Shown: in pieces, positions 9,121 to 17,288 of the stretch | Layout: each line of letters opens with the position of its first letter | How positions within the stretch are numbered: the stretch's first letter is position 1 | DNA from: Streptomyces coffeae | GTDB taxonomy: Bacteria > Actinomycetota > Actinomycetes > Streptomycetales > Streptomycetaceae | Assembly: GCF_016741875.1 (NCBI RefSeq) | Contig: NZ_JAERRF010000033.1 | Span: forward strand, 30,022 to 94,021 | Direction of reading: 5' to 3' | DNA: 64,000 bases | The notes under the pieces: generated by a model | The model's input: only the letters and a program-made list of their open reading frames with translations | Told to the model about the DNA's origin: nothing | The model's database searches: none | Program-made: the position numbers and the translations under genes

Positions 9121-9410
9121 CTACTCCTTGACTGCCCCCGCGTTGGTCCACCGCATGAAGTAGCGCTGGAAGCAGAAGAACAGCGCCGCCACCGGCAACG
9201 TCGCCAGCAGGGCCGCCGCCGGTTCCAGCGGGTACTGCGTACCGCCGCCCCGCCCGCCGAGACGCATCGCGCGAGCCCGGTCGCCAGCGGTGCGCGCGGC
9301 TTCCTCCACCACTCGGAGGACCGACTCGAAGAACCGCTTCACGATGAAGACGCCGGCCGCGTCCACCATCAGCGGAACGATCACGCCGGTGTAGGCATCG
9401 AACCGGCCCG
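9121..9410 (-). pseudogene. C-terminal fragment of a sugar ABC transporter permease (MalG type)
   Basis: The minus-strand frame reads DAYTGVIVPLMVDAAGVFIV, then a degenerate middle, then PVAALFFCFQRYFMRWTNAG followed by AVKE and a stop. That C-terminus, QRYF...GAVK, is diagnostic of the carbohydrate permease family (CUT1 MalG/LacG type). The fold's core inner-membrane helices and EAA loop are absent, so the protein cannot work. It sits immediately upstream of the GH9 gene in the same direction, suggesting a former glycan import operon truncated by the insertions to its right. Confidence 0.75.
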
Positions 9411-9579
9411 TTGCTGCTGATCGGTTGAGCAGAGGTGGGTCCAGGTCTTCTGTAGGCCATCAGCGGCGTTGAGGGCGAGGCGCCATCTGCGTGGCAGGAA
9501 TCCCAGGAGCGTCTCCCGGCTGGTCGACCAGGACCGGAACGTGCACGCTGGCGGCCTTGGCGATCGGGCAAGTTCGCGG

Positions 9580-9939
9580 TCAGAGTTTCACCGGCGAGTT
9601 CGTGGCCAAGGAGCCAGCACCCAATGCCGTCCCGGTCAGCACCAGCACGTTGATGACGGCAACGAACCCCCCCATTACCTTGGTTTTGAGTGGCATCTCG
9701 TCCGTCAGGCTCTTGGCGTAGACGATAGCTCCCACGACACTAGAGACCCCCAAAGCCCACCAAAATGATGTGCTTGCCCCTTTAACGGGCCGGGATAGCA
9801 CATTAAGAAGAAACGACACAAGTACTGCTGAAGTCGGGAAAGTCAGCGATTCCAGAGTCACGAAGACTCCGCTTGCCTGGTCCCCGTAGCCAGCTGCTGC
9901 TTCAACCTGCATTGCGTCTTTCAGTTTCGATGTCTTCAC
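9580..9939 (-). CDS. Small predicted membrane protein, foreign-looking codon use
   Basis: A 119-residue protein with three likely membrane helices (about residues 30-52, 60-78 and 90-110). I recognise no family. Compared with its neighbours it uses more A/T at third codon positions (many aaa, act, aca codons), as in genes recently gained by transfer. It is wedged between a decayed permease and an IS5/IS110 relic. The start is a GTG without clear ribosome site; Met10 is an alternative. Could also be a remnant of a longer gene. Confidence 0.5.
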   Translation of the reverse strand: MKTSKLKDAMQVEAAAGYGDQASGVFVTLESLTFPTSAVLVSFLLNVLSRPVKGASTSFWWALGVSSVVGAIVYAKSLTDEMPLKTKVMGGFVAVINVLVLTGTALGAGSLATNSPVKL

Positions 9940-10053
9940 GGGGATGCCCCTGCGTGGATTTTGTATGTGCTTGCGGCATTTGGTTCATCCAAAGTGCCTG
10001 ATCTACAGGACGCTCGGCTCTTCGACACGCCGCGAGCTGACTAACACCGTGTC

Positions 10054-10637
10054 CTATGTGGTGAGGCGGATGAGCCGCTTGTAGCAGCAGAGGGAGGCGG
10101 CGAGGCCGAGAAATGCCAGGTAGTTGCGGGGATGACGTTCGTAGCGGTGGTTGAGCCTGCGGTATCCGGTCAGCCAGGACATGGTGCGTTCGATGACCCA
10201 GCGACGCCGGCCGAGGCGTTCGCTGGACTCGATGCCTGTGCGGGCGATGCGCACTCCGATGCGTTTGCCGCGTAACCATTTCCGCAGGTGGGGGACGTCG
10301 TATGCCTTGTCTGCGTGAAGGCGTTGGGGCTTGAAGTGGCGGCCGCGGTGGGGGTCGTGTCTCGTTTGGTGACCCTCGATCATGGGCTTCAGGGCTTCGC
10401 TGTCGTGAGTGTTGGCCGCGCTGACGCCGACGAGGAGGGGTAGCCCGTTCGCGTCCGACAGGATGTGCATCGTGGAACCCGGCTTGCCCCGGTCCACGGG
10501 GCTCGGACCTGTGAGTTCGCCCCCCTTTCGCCCTCATATGGGCGGAGTCGACGATGGCACGGGAGACGTCGATCAGGCCCGCGTCGTCGAGCCGGTGCAG
10601 GACCGCCTCGTGCAGCCGCCCCCACACACCGGCTCTT
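10054..10637 (-). mobile_element. IS5-family transposase relic (N-terminus missing, two frames)
   Basis: The 3' two thirds of an IS5-family DDE transposase. The first frame gives WGRLHEAVLHRLDDAGLI and VSRAIVDSAHMRAKGG, carrying the first catalytic Asp. The second frame, from about 10510 to the stop at 10054, gives VDRGKPGSTMHILSDANG, the second Asp region (HADKAYD) and RRWVIERTMSWL with the catalytic Glu. The frames meet at a run AAAGGGGGG, so this is either programmed slippage or a simple indel. About 100 N-terminal residues are absent; instead the sequence joins an IS110 fragment near 10637. Confidence 0.8.
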
Positions 10638-10970
10638 CGCGTCGGTCTTCGCCTCGCCGGGATACAGGTCGGCGATCCGCCGCATGGCCAAGCCCGGCCG
10701 GTAGGCGACCTTGCAGCCCGCGTCCCGGGCGACCGTGAGCGGGAGGGCTCCGATGGAGGCGGGCTGGTCCACGGTTACCAGGAGGGTTCCGAACTTCGCG
10801 GCGAGTTTGTCGAACGCGGCCCGCAGCTTGGGCTCGCTGTTGGGCAGTTGCTTGTCGAAGACCTTCTTGCCGGCCGGAGTCAGCCCGTGCCCGTGGTGGG
10901 CGCTCTTGCCGACGTCCAGGCTGAGGAAGACGCCCACGTCGTCGATGTCGTACAACCCGTCCTCCCGAAC
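10638..10970 (-). mobile_element. IS110-family transposase N-terminal relic
   Basis: The minus-strand frame contains VFLSLDVGKSAHHGHGLTPA, then a conserved VTVDQPASIGALPLTVARD and YPGEAKTDAK, the N-terminal RuvC-like DEDD domain of IS110 transposases. Homology stops at the point where DARDA would continue and the IS5 fragment begins, so about two thirds of the protein, including the Tnp_20 serine domain, is gone. A related IS110 stump lies at the right window edge. Confidence 0.78.
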
Positions 10971-11313
10971 AGAGCGCGTGTGGTGCTGGCCAGGGCGATG
11001 GCGCCGTACGCGCGCATCCACGTTATGCAGACCTGCCGCCCGCGGGATGCCGGGCGTTGCGCTCGGCGGGGCGGTAGTCGGCCTCTCATCAGCGTCTCCA
11101 ACGGTGCACCCCTCGGGCCCGGTGAACACCCCCCAGGCCATCCGATCGACAGGGGGGAACAGTCATGCCGGGCCCGGAGGCCAGGGTCCTTTTGCAGGAC
11201 CGCGAAGAAGATAACGGGGGGGACAGTTCGCCCCTCGCCGCGTCCGGTGGCAGCGATGTCTCACGCGCCTCTGCGTGGCCGAGCGGTTCCCGCACCGCCG
11301 GGCCACGCACGGG
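10971..11313. other. Non-coding stretch between IS110 relic and SnoaL-like gene
   Basis: I see no gene, repeat or clear promoter here. It probably contains the former 5' non-coding end of the IS110 element and the 3' region of the SnoaL-like gene. Confidence 0.5.
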
Positions 11314-11922
11314 TCAGGCGAGGCCGATTTGCTGGTAGAAGGTCAGGTTGTCCCAGAAGAGGAACTCCTCCTCCATCACTCCGTGCTTGTTCCAGATGCC
11401 GACCGTGGCCATGTTGATGGAGAACTTCTTGCCCGTCGGCTGGATGAAGCCGCCCTTGCCGTCCGGCATGGGACGTGTGAAGCTGCCCTGCATGACACCG
11501 GTCACCGAGGTCAGGTTTTCCTTGGCGATGCGGATCGGGTGCTCGGTGATGCGCGTGTCCGGCGCCCAGACGAACTGGCTCTTCATGTCGGCGATGTGCC
11601 GGTCGATGCCGTCCGTGTAGTGGCCGTCGGGCCAGTGGACGCGGATGTTCTGTGCGTGGCTCTCACCGAGCCGGTCCCACTGCTGACCGGAGTAGACGAC
11701 GAAGTCCAGCTCGTCGAAGACCTTGAGGTGCTTGCGCTCAGTATCAGTCAGGCGAGTCGGCCAAAGCGACTCGGCCTGCGGGGTGGAGGCCGGGTCGCCG
11801 AGCAGTTCCCGGCTGCCTGTGGCCGCGGCTGCCAGGTCGGTTCCGCTGGTTACCGCGGTGATGGCGAGGGCGCCCAGGGCGGCGGCGCCTCCGCCTCGGA
11901 GGATGTTGCGGCGGTCGATCAT
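11314..11922 (-). CDS. Tat-exported SnoaL-like (ester cyclase fold) protein
   Basis: A 202-residue protein with a twin-arginine signal: RRNILRGGGAAALGALAI near the N-terminus with a long Ala-rich core. The mature part (about 75-200) has the SnoaL/NTF2-like pattern, with IRVHWPDGHYTDGIDRHIAD and PTGKKFSINMATVGIWNKHG, ending EEEFLFWDNLTFYQQIGL. Such proteins form an alpha+beta cone; some cyclise polyketides, many are of unknown activity. Being extracytoplasmic argues against a polyketide tailoring role here. It lies upstream of nothing obvious and is flanked by IS debris and the doxX gene; the substrate is unknown. Confidence 0.8.
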   Translation of the reverse strand: MIDRRNILRGGGAAALGALAITAVTSGTDLAAAATGSRELLGDPASTPQAESLWPTRLTDTERKHLKVFDELDFVVYSGQQWDRLGESHAQNIRVHWPDGHYTDGIDRHIADMKSQFVWAPDTRITEHPIRIAKENLTSVTGVMQGSFTRPMPDGKGGFIQPTGKKFSINMATVGIWNKHGVMEEEFLFWDNLTFYQQIGLA

Positions 11923-12272
11923 GTCGATTCCTTGTCTACAAGATCACGCTGGGGGAGAAGGGGTGTTGAAGATTCAATTACGTCGACCCGAGATGAATGT
12001 GGTCGTCAGAGGTGCGCCACCGGCGCGCTGCTCGCTCGTCCGGAACTGGGGAGTAGGCGCTCGCCGCCGCTGCCGCTGTCATGGACGCTGCGTCGCGGCC
12101 GAGGGCGGGAAACGGTGATGCGGTGGATGATGGACCGAAATCACGACCTCATCGAGCGCCGGGTGAGCCCGGCGGCGGTGAGGTTGGCCCGCTGCTGGAG
12201 GCGCAGTGCTGTGATCGCATAGGTTCGGCCGGGGTGGCGGTTGGATGGGCGGGAGGCCGCGCTGCCAAAGCG
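11923..12272. other. Non-coding stretch upstream of the SnoaL-like gene
   Basis: No convincing gene on either strand. It separates the doxX stop from the SnoaL-like start on the minus strand and should hold the promoter of the latter; no consensus promoter stands out. Confidence 0.45.
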
Positions 12273-12647
12273 CTAGAGAGGGTGCGGGCCGAACCGGCCC
12301 CACGCCACGACAGTCGCGAGCGCGAACAGCACCAGATTCACGGCGATCATCTGTGTCTCCCTGCGACGGGCGTGCACGACCACGGCGCCGAGCATGACCA
12401 GTGCCAGACCAAGGGACGCCAAGGGCGCCAGTATCGGTGCGATGCCGAGCGCGGGCGGCAGAACCAGGCCGATCGCGGCCAACACCTCCAGGGTTCCGAT
12501 CAGCTTCACCGTCCCCGCGCTCATGTCCTCGGTCCAGCCCATGCCTGAGGCGGCCAGCTTCTGCTTCGGCTGGGACAGCTTCATCGTCCCGGCCGCCAGG
12601 AACGCCACAGCGAGCACGCTCGCGAGGACCCACAACACAATGTTCAT
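12273..12647 (-). CDS. DoxX family membrane protein
   Basis: A 124-residue integral membrane protein with four predicted helices (about 3-22, 45-68, 72-92 and 98-115), matching the DoxX/DoxD-like family in size and in the motif FLAAGTMKL near the first helix and GTLEVLAAIGLVLPP in the second. DoxX-like proteins are linked to redox and quinone or thiol stress; the reaction of this one is unknown. The start is the ATG at 12647 preceded by AAGGAG with 9-nt spacing. It is divergent from marR, with shared inverted repeats between them, so repression by MarR is very likely. Confidence 0.85.
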   Translation of the reverse strand: MNIVLWVLASVLAVAFLAAGTMKLSQPKQKLAASGMGWTEDMSAGTVKLIGTLEVLAAIGLVLPPALGIAPILAPLASLGLALVMLGAVVVHARRRETQMIAVNLVLFALATVVAWGRFGPHPL

Positions 12648-12668
12648 CGTGATCAACTCCTTGCAATG

Positions 12669-12739
12669 ACTTAAATCGTTAAGTGGAGACTAGGACTCCT
12701 TCACTTCAAGATGCAAGTCATCCGGCAAGTTGATCACTT
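12669..12739. promoter_or_regulatory. MarR operator cluster between doxX and marR
   Basis: Three dyads fill the intergenic region. The first is a perfect 16-bp palindrome ACTTAAATCGTTAAGT apart from its ATCG centre (12669-12684). The second has the same ACTT-N8-AAGT outer pattern (12703-12718), centred 34 bp away. The third, AAGT-N5-ACTT (12727-12739), overlaps the marR -35 hexamer. On the minus strand TTGCAT and TAGTCT (18-bp gap) could be the doxX promoter. MarR proteins bind such dyads as dimers, so autoregulation and doxX control are inferred. Confidence 0.7.
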
Positions 12740-12757
12740 CATGCGTGAAGCTATACT
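12730..12757 (+). promoter_or_regulatory. marR promoter, probably giving a leaderless mRNA
   Basis: TTGATC (12730-12735) and TATACT (12752-12757) are 16 bp apart. The ATG at 12765 lies 7 nt after the -10, so the transcript should begin at or next to the start codon. This also argues against the longer open frame starting at 12711. Confidence 0.65.
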
Positions 12758-12764
12758 CGCGAGC

Positions 12765-13277
12765 ATGGAGACCCCCCAGGAACCCCGCTGGCTGGACAAT
12801 GAGGAAGATCAGGCCTGGATTGCGCTCAGCAGCATGCTGATGCGGCTCCCCGCTGCGCTGGACGCGCAGCTGCAACGCGATGCCGGCCTGAGTCACTTCG
12901 AGTACCAGGTGATGGCCGGGCTTTCCATGGTCCCCGAGCGCACCCTGCGGATGAGCGAACTCGCCGCGTTCGCAGAGGGTTCTCTTCCCCGGCTGTCCCA
13001 GGTCGTCGGACGACTGGAGAAGCGCGGCTGGGTACGCCGTAACCCCGACCCCACCGACGGCCGCTACACCGTGGCCACCCTCACCGACGACGGCTACGAG
13101 AAGGTCGTCGCCACCGCCCCCGGACACGTCGAGGCCGTGCGCAGCTGCGTCTTCGACGCACTCACCCGGGCGCAGGTCCGCCAGTTGACCACGATCGGTC
13201 GCCGCATCGTCGGCGCCATCGACCCCACTCACCCACTCGTCACCGGAACACTGGACCGACTACGCCCCAAGAAGTAG
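12765..13277 (+). CDS. MarR family transcriptional regulator
   Basis: A 170-residue winged-helix repressor. I choose Met at 12765 because a good -10 hexamer overlaps the longer frame. The family pattern is clear: dimerisation helix WIALSSMLMRLPAALDAQL, recognition region MSELAAFAEGSLPRLSQVVG and the wing VRRNPDPTDGRYTVATLTDDG with the DxRxxx-type DPTDGR loop. It likely senses a small phenolic or oxidant ligand and represses itself and the divergent doxX through the dyads between them. No sensing cysteine is evident in the DNA-binding domain, so a ligand rather than thiol switch is more likely. Confidence 0.92.
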   Translation: METPQEPRWLDNEEDQAWIALSSMLMRLPAALDAQLQRDAGLSHFEYQVMAGLSMVPERTLRMSELAAFAEGSLPRLSQVVGRLEKRGWVRRNPDPTDGRYTVATLTDDGYEKVVATAPGHVEAVRSCVFDALTRAQVRQLTTIGRRIVGAIDPTHPLVTGTLDRLRPKK

Positions 13278-13359
13278 CCGCGCGCCCTCGGAGGCCGGTC
13301 GGGCAGGCGCACGCCTCGATGCGCAGCTGGACCGCATCACCTGGTGCATCGGCGAATGC

Positions 13360-13800
13360 ATCGGAACTCCCGTTGCAGGGAGTGGGCCGTGTTCGATCTG
13401 GGTCCAGTGGCCGATGCGGCCGAAGATGTGCAGGCCGCTGTCATTGATCGACTCGAGGGGGTCAGTGAGCTGGACAGGGGGATGGCCTCGTCGTCGCGGC
13501 CGTAGGCAAGCAGGGTGGGGTGCGATGTGGTCCTGATGTTGGCTTCGGGATGGGGCATGGCTTCGACCCACCGTTGCCGAGGTGTGGGCACATGCTGGCG
13601 TAGGCCCCGTGGGCGCCGGGCCGGGTACTGGCCTCGTAGTGCAGCCGTACCGGTGGGTCACCGACGAGTTCCTGGTCGTAGGCGAATTTCCGCATGATCG
13701 CCTGCATGTTCTCCAGCGGCGGCTGGCATCCCCACGCGGCGTCGAGGCCGGCGGTCAGAGGGAAGAGCGCTCCGATGCTGCCCATCGGAAAGAGGCTCGA
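13360..13800 (-). pseudogene. Decayed ring-cleavage (C-C bond) alpha/beta hydrolase
   Basis: C-terminal half of a meta-cleavage product hydrolase spread over three frames on the minus strand. Readable pieces, in order, are MGSIGALFPLTAGLDAAWG, ENMQAIMRKFAYDQELV, LHYEASTRPGAHGAYASM, PRQRWVEAM, TLLAYGRDDEAIPLSSSL with the acid Asp, and LHIFGRIGHWTQIEH with the catalytic His. At least two frameshifts separate them, and the nucleophile-elbow half is absent. It resembles the intact hydrolase at 25401-26264 in type, suggesting a second, dead copy of the aromatic pathway. Confidence 0.75.
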
Positions 13801-13904
13801 GAGAGTCGGCCACTGCTGGAGCGGCTCAATCCCGGCTTGTCCGAATCGCAGGAGGACGCAGGCGCGGCTGTCGGCGCCGATGAGCACGTAGGGTGATGTC
13901 GGGC

Positions 13905-14235
13905 TATTCGGTCTCCCAGCGCTTCAGCGCTGCGGGCTGGGAAGATGTGCGCCAGCGCCTCGTTGGCTGCGTCCCGTCCGGTGCCTCGAAGCTCGGCCAG
14001 GGCCGCGCCCATGTAGTCCGTGTGCCAGTAAATGATCGCATTGGTCACGAACGTCAGGTGTGACACCCGTTCGCTTGTTTGTTCGAGCTGGCGACGGTGG
14101 GGACGGCTTCGCGGGCGTGGTGAAGCTGCGCCGCAGGGGAGTGGATGGACTCGCCCTTGCTCAGCTGCCGGGCGATCTTGGGCCGGTAGGCCGGTTCGGC
14201 CAGTATCCTGGCGAGTGCGTCCACTTTCGGCAATG
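13905..14235 (-). mobile_element. Tn3-family transposase C-terminal relic
   Basis: Two adjoining minus-strand frames read YRPKIARQLSKGESIHS and then LTFVTNAIIYWHTDYMGAAL followed by ELRGTGRDA. These match the C-terminal end of Tn3 transposases (RQLNKGE...LVTNAVVxWNTxY). One frameshift near 14070 and absence of the catalytic core make it non-functional. Its edge lies just before the start codon of the downstream phosphatase gene. Confidence 0.78.
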
Positions 14236-14272
14236 CACGCCGGGCGTGTGCCACACCCCCAGGGTGGCCTTC

Positions 14273-16528
14273 ATGGACCCCCAATTCTCCGAATCAGCCG
14301 CTCACGCAGTCGCCGGATGGCCGCAGAAGCAGTGGGACCGGACCATGGCGTCCGCACTGCGCCGCCTGGACGCCCGCCTGGGTGCCGCGACGTGTACCGC
14401 CTATCTGCTGACCTCGGACGCCCGGTCGCTGGTCGCGGCAATGACCGTGAGCACGCCCTTGAGCTTCACCATCCTGCCGTCGATGGCGGCAGACGATGTC
14501 TCGCTCGCCTCCGCCAGAGCCCACCAGTCGGGTGGGTTGGTGTTCATCGACAGTACGGAGGTACGGAGTTCCGCCCGTCAAGCGCCGGCAGTTCTCCTCC
14601 ACATCCCGTTCGCCACAGTCTTGGCGTCCGCGCCGGTGCGGACGCCACGGCGCCGGTTCGGGGCGGTAACGTTGCGCTGGACGCCTGCGCGGAAGATCTC
14701 CGCAGAAAGTCTGGAGTACGTGCAGGCGGTCGCGGACGAGCTGGCAGCCGACCTCGAGAAGCTGGCCGAGCAAGGGGCGGCCGTGGAGCTCCCGCTCGTC
14801 CCGCGGTTTGTCTCCCGGTCCCCGGGCACCGCACCTCACCGGCTGACCGCCACCGTCCCGGAAGCCGCCGCTCAGGACCAGCGGGAAGAACCGGCCGATG
14901 GCTTGCTGGCGAGTAACACCTACTACTACCAACTGCACAGGCTCGCCTTCGAGCTCGCTGCGGCAGGGCGCGTCCGGGACATCGTCGCGGCGGCACAGGC
15001 CCATGTGCGGCCCTTGGGCGCACGTGGACTCATGCTCTCCCTCGCCGAGAAGGGCCGTCTGCACGTCGTGGGCGCCGCGGGCTTCCCGCGGGAGGCGGTC
15101 CATCAGATCGAAGGAACGCTCCTGTCCGAGCACACCCCTGAAACCGACACCATCACCCAGGCCGAGGCCAAACTCTTCCCCACGGTAGGTGAGTTCCGTA
15201 AGGCGTATCCCGACGCCGGCCTCCCCCCTGACTTCCAGGGCCGGGCCTATCTCCCCCTGGTCTCCGGCGCAGGAGCGGTGGGCTGTTGCACCCTCGACCT
15301 CGACACCCCCGGCTCCACCCTGACCTCCGAGGAACTGGCCGTACTGGTCATCATGCTGGAGCAGGTGGGGCTGTCCCTGGAGCGTGCCCGTTCCTACGAG
15401 ATCGAGCACGCCCTCACGCAGAGCCTGCAACGCACCCTGCTGCCCCGCAGCCTGCCACACCTGCCCGAGGTGGTCGCCACATCCCGGTATCTGCCCGCGA
15501 ACGAGGGAGCGGAGGTGGGTGGCGACTGGTACGACATCCTCCGATTGCCCGAAGGCGGCATCGGACTTGTCATCGGGGATGTGCAGGGCCACAGTCTGGA
15601 AGCAGCAGGCACCATGGGTCAGCTGCGCAGCGCGACACGCGCCTACGCCGCCGAGGGGCACGACCCGGCCAGGGTGCTGGAGCGGAGCAACCACCTGCTT
15701 GCGGGGTTGGACACCGACCTGTACGCCACCTGCTGCTGCCTGTGGCTGGATCTGGCGCTCGGAAGTGCCGGCCTGGCCACCGCCGGCCACCCGGGGCCGC
15801 TGATCAGCGACGCCCAGGGCCGGACCGCCCAGGTGCAGCCACCCATGGGACCGCCGTTGGGCGTCGACCCGCATGCCGTGTACGAGCAGAGCGAGACCCT
15901 CCTGTCGCCGGGGTCAGTGGTGGCCCTGTTCACCGATGGCCTGCTGGACACACGTCGGCTGGGGGTGGATGCCGCCGTCGGGCGACTGGCCTGTGTGCTG
16001 GCCGAAAACTGTACAAAGAACCTTGAGACGCTGGCGGATTGTTTGACGCAGCACTGCACTCCGCGCCCACCGCAAGCCGACGACGTCGCCCTGCTGGTGA
16101 TGCGCTACGAAGGAGCTCAGCCTGGTGGGCAGCGCCGGGTAGCAGGCACCTTGGTTCAGCGTCATGATCTGCGCGGGGTGGCGCACGTACGCCACTTCCT
16201 GCGGGAGTTGCTCGGCCAGTGGGACCTGATGCCTTTGCTGGACAATCTGGAACTGCTGGCGACCGAGGTCGTCACCAACGCCCTCATCCATGCGCACAGC
16301 GACGTGGATCTACGTCTGCGGGAGTACCCGGACCGGCTCCGTGTCGAAGTACGGGACAGCGATCCGCACCCACCTGTGCCGACCGAGATCCTCACCGCCG
16401 GTGAGACCGACAACCAGGAGGCCGAGTCCGGGCGCGGACTGCTGATCGTCGATGCCCTCGCGGCCGACTGGGGCAGTTCCCCCGCCGGGCGCGGCAAGAC
16501 GACCTGGTTCGAACTCACCACCACCTGA
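14273..16528 (+). CDS. GAF-SpoIIE/PP2C phosphatase with C-terminal RsbW-like ATPase domain
   Basis: Multidomain stress-signalling protein of 751 residues. An N-terminal GAF-like region (about 30-165) is followed by a second GAF (about 225-390), a PP2C/SpoIIE phosphatase domain (about 400-605; metal-binding GGDWYD near 413 and VIGDVQGHS) and a GHKL ATPase domain of the anti-sigma kinase type (about 630-745; TEVVTNALIHAH N-box near 660 and GRGLLIVDALAADWG). It would dephosphorylate an anti-sigma antagonist and phosphorylate or bind a partner, controlling an alternative sigma factor. Start: ATG at 14273 after AGGGTGG; the open frame runs back into the Tn3 relic. No partner STAS protein lies nearby. 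Confidence 0.9.
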   Translation: MDPQFSESAAHAVAGWPQKQWDRTMASALRRLDARLGAATCTAYLLTSDARSLVAAMTVSTPLSFTILPSMAADDVSLASARAHQSGGLVFIDSTEVRSSARQAPAVLLHIPFATVLASAPVRTPRRRFGAVTLRWTPARKISAESLEYVQAVADELAADLEKLAEQGAAVELPLVPRFVSRSPGTAPHRLTATVPEAAAQDQREEPADGLLASNTYYYQLHRLAFELAAAGRVRDIVAAAQAHVRPLGARGLMLSLAEKGRLHVVGAAGFPREAVHQIEGTLLSEHTPETDTITQAEAKLFPTVGEFRKAYPDAGLPPDFQGRAYLPLVSGAGAVGCCTLDLDTPGSTLTSEELAVLVIMLEQVGLSLERARSYEIEHALTQSLQRTLLPRSLPHLPEVVATSRYLPANEGAEVGGDWYDILRLPEGGIGLVIGDVQGHSLEAAGTMGQLRSATRAYAAEGHDPARVLERSNHLLAGLDTDLYATCCCLWLDLALGSAGLATAGHPGPLISDAQGRTAQVQPPMGPPLGVDPHAVYEQSETLLSPGSVVALFTDGLLDTRRLGVDAAVGRLACVLAENCTKNLETLADCLTQHCTPRPPQADDVALLVMRYEGAQPGGQRRVAGTLVQRHDLRGVAHVRHFLRELLGQWDLMPLLDNLELLATEVVTNALIHAHSDVDLRLREYPDRLRVEVRDSDPHPPVPTEILTAGETDNQEAESGRGLLIVDALAADWGSSPAGRGKTTWFELTTT

Positions 16529-16716
16529 GCCCGCGAGGAGGGGGCTCGTGCGGCGGACAAGCCGGCTCGGTCATGACACAGGTGATGACCGTGTCACCGC
16601 ATCCGCGCGGACACTGCGGGATCGCGGTCCCGCTTCCTTTCAGCGATGAGCGCCTCCATGGTGCAAATCGCCTGCGTACTGCTGCGCGTCGGCTCGGCAC
16701 AAGCCCTGGTGATGGG

Positions 16717-16960
16717 TCAGCCGCCCCCGCGCAGGGCACGGGAGAGCCCCAAGGCTGCCGTCCGCACCGCCGGAGCCAGGGCCGGGCTGAAGCGTGACCG
16801 CGGCACGGCCACCGACAGGGCAGCCGCCATGGTGCCATCAGCGAACAGCGATGCAGCTCACTCCCAGTGCGGCCTCCTGCTCCTCGTAGGCGAGGCCCGA
16901 GACCGGATCTTCTCCAGGGCCATGCGCAGGCGCGCCGGGGGGCGGTGATCGAATGGGGCG
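16717..16960 (-). pseudogene. C-terminal fragment of an IclR-family regulator
   Basis: Minus-strand pieces LRMALEKI, SGLAYEEQEAALGVSCIA and ALSVAVPRSRFSPALAPAVR followed by TAALGLSRALRGG line up with the C-terminus of the intact IclR protein at 27.4-28.1 kb. Single-base indels near 16915 and 16865 break the frame and the DNA-binding half is missing. Only the ligand-binding tail survives. Confidence 0.8.
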
Positions 16961-17169
16961 TAAGGCTCTGCAGCGGCCGGGACAGCGCCCCGCGTCGGCC
17001 GTCGGCGCTGAATTGTCAGCGGGGTGTGAGTCGGTTGTCCAGGCGTGACTGATCCGAGCGTGCCAAGCGTTGCCGTCCCGGGGGAGCTGCGCTCGGAGTT
17101 CGTGGGTGGGGCCCTGCTTCCCGCCACTGGTAGATCAAGGTGCGGAGGACTTCGAGCTCGGTGAGTCAG

Positions 17170-17261
17170 TGAGTGTTGCTCATCCTGAAGTTGCTGGTCA
17201 CGGGGTTGGTGTGAGTCGGTGGGGCAGTGCTCGTGCTGGTGGTGGGCGGGTGTCTGCGGTG
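17170..17261 (+). repeat. Inverted repeat, left copy (IS end)
   Basis: 92 bp that match the reverse complement of 23910-24000 with three substitutions and one indel. In the right copy this sequence lies directly after an IS transposase fragment, so it is most likely a transposon end. The two copies face each other across 6.6 kb. Confidence 0.85.
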
Positions 17262-17288
17262 TAGACCACCACCAGCACGAGCAGTGAC
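17225..17288. repeat. Long hairpin adjoining the left inverted repeat
   Basis: About 18 of 20 bases pair between 17225-17244 and 17267-17287 (CTCGTGCTGGTGGTG against CACCACCAGCACGAG). The second arm looks like a small extra piece of the same IS end in the opposite direction, as expected at a rearranged junction. Confidence 0.6.

Noticed and set aside
14294..15874. A 526-codon open frame on the minus strand
   Set aside because: It lies exactly opposite the GAF/SpoIIE gene and has no family likeness; it is an antisense shadow of high-G/C coding DNA.
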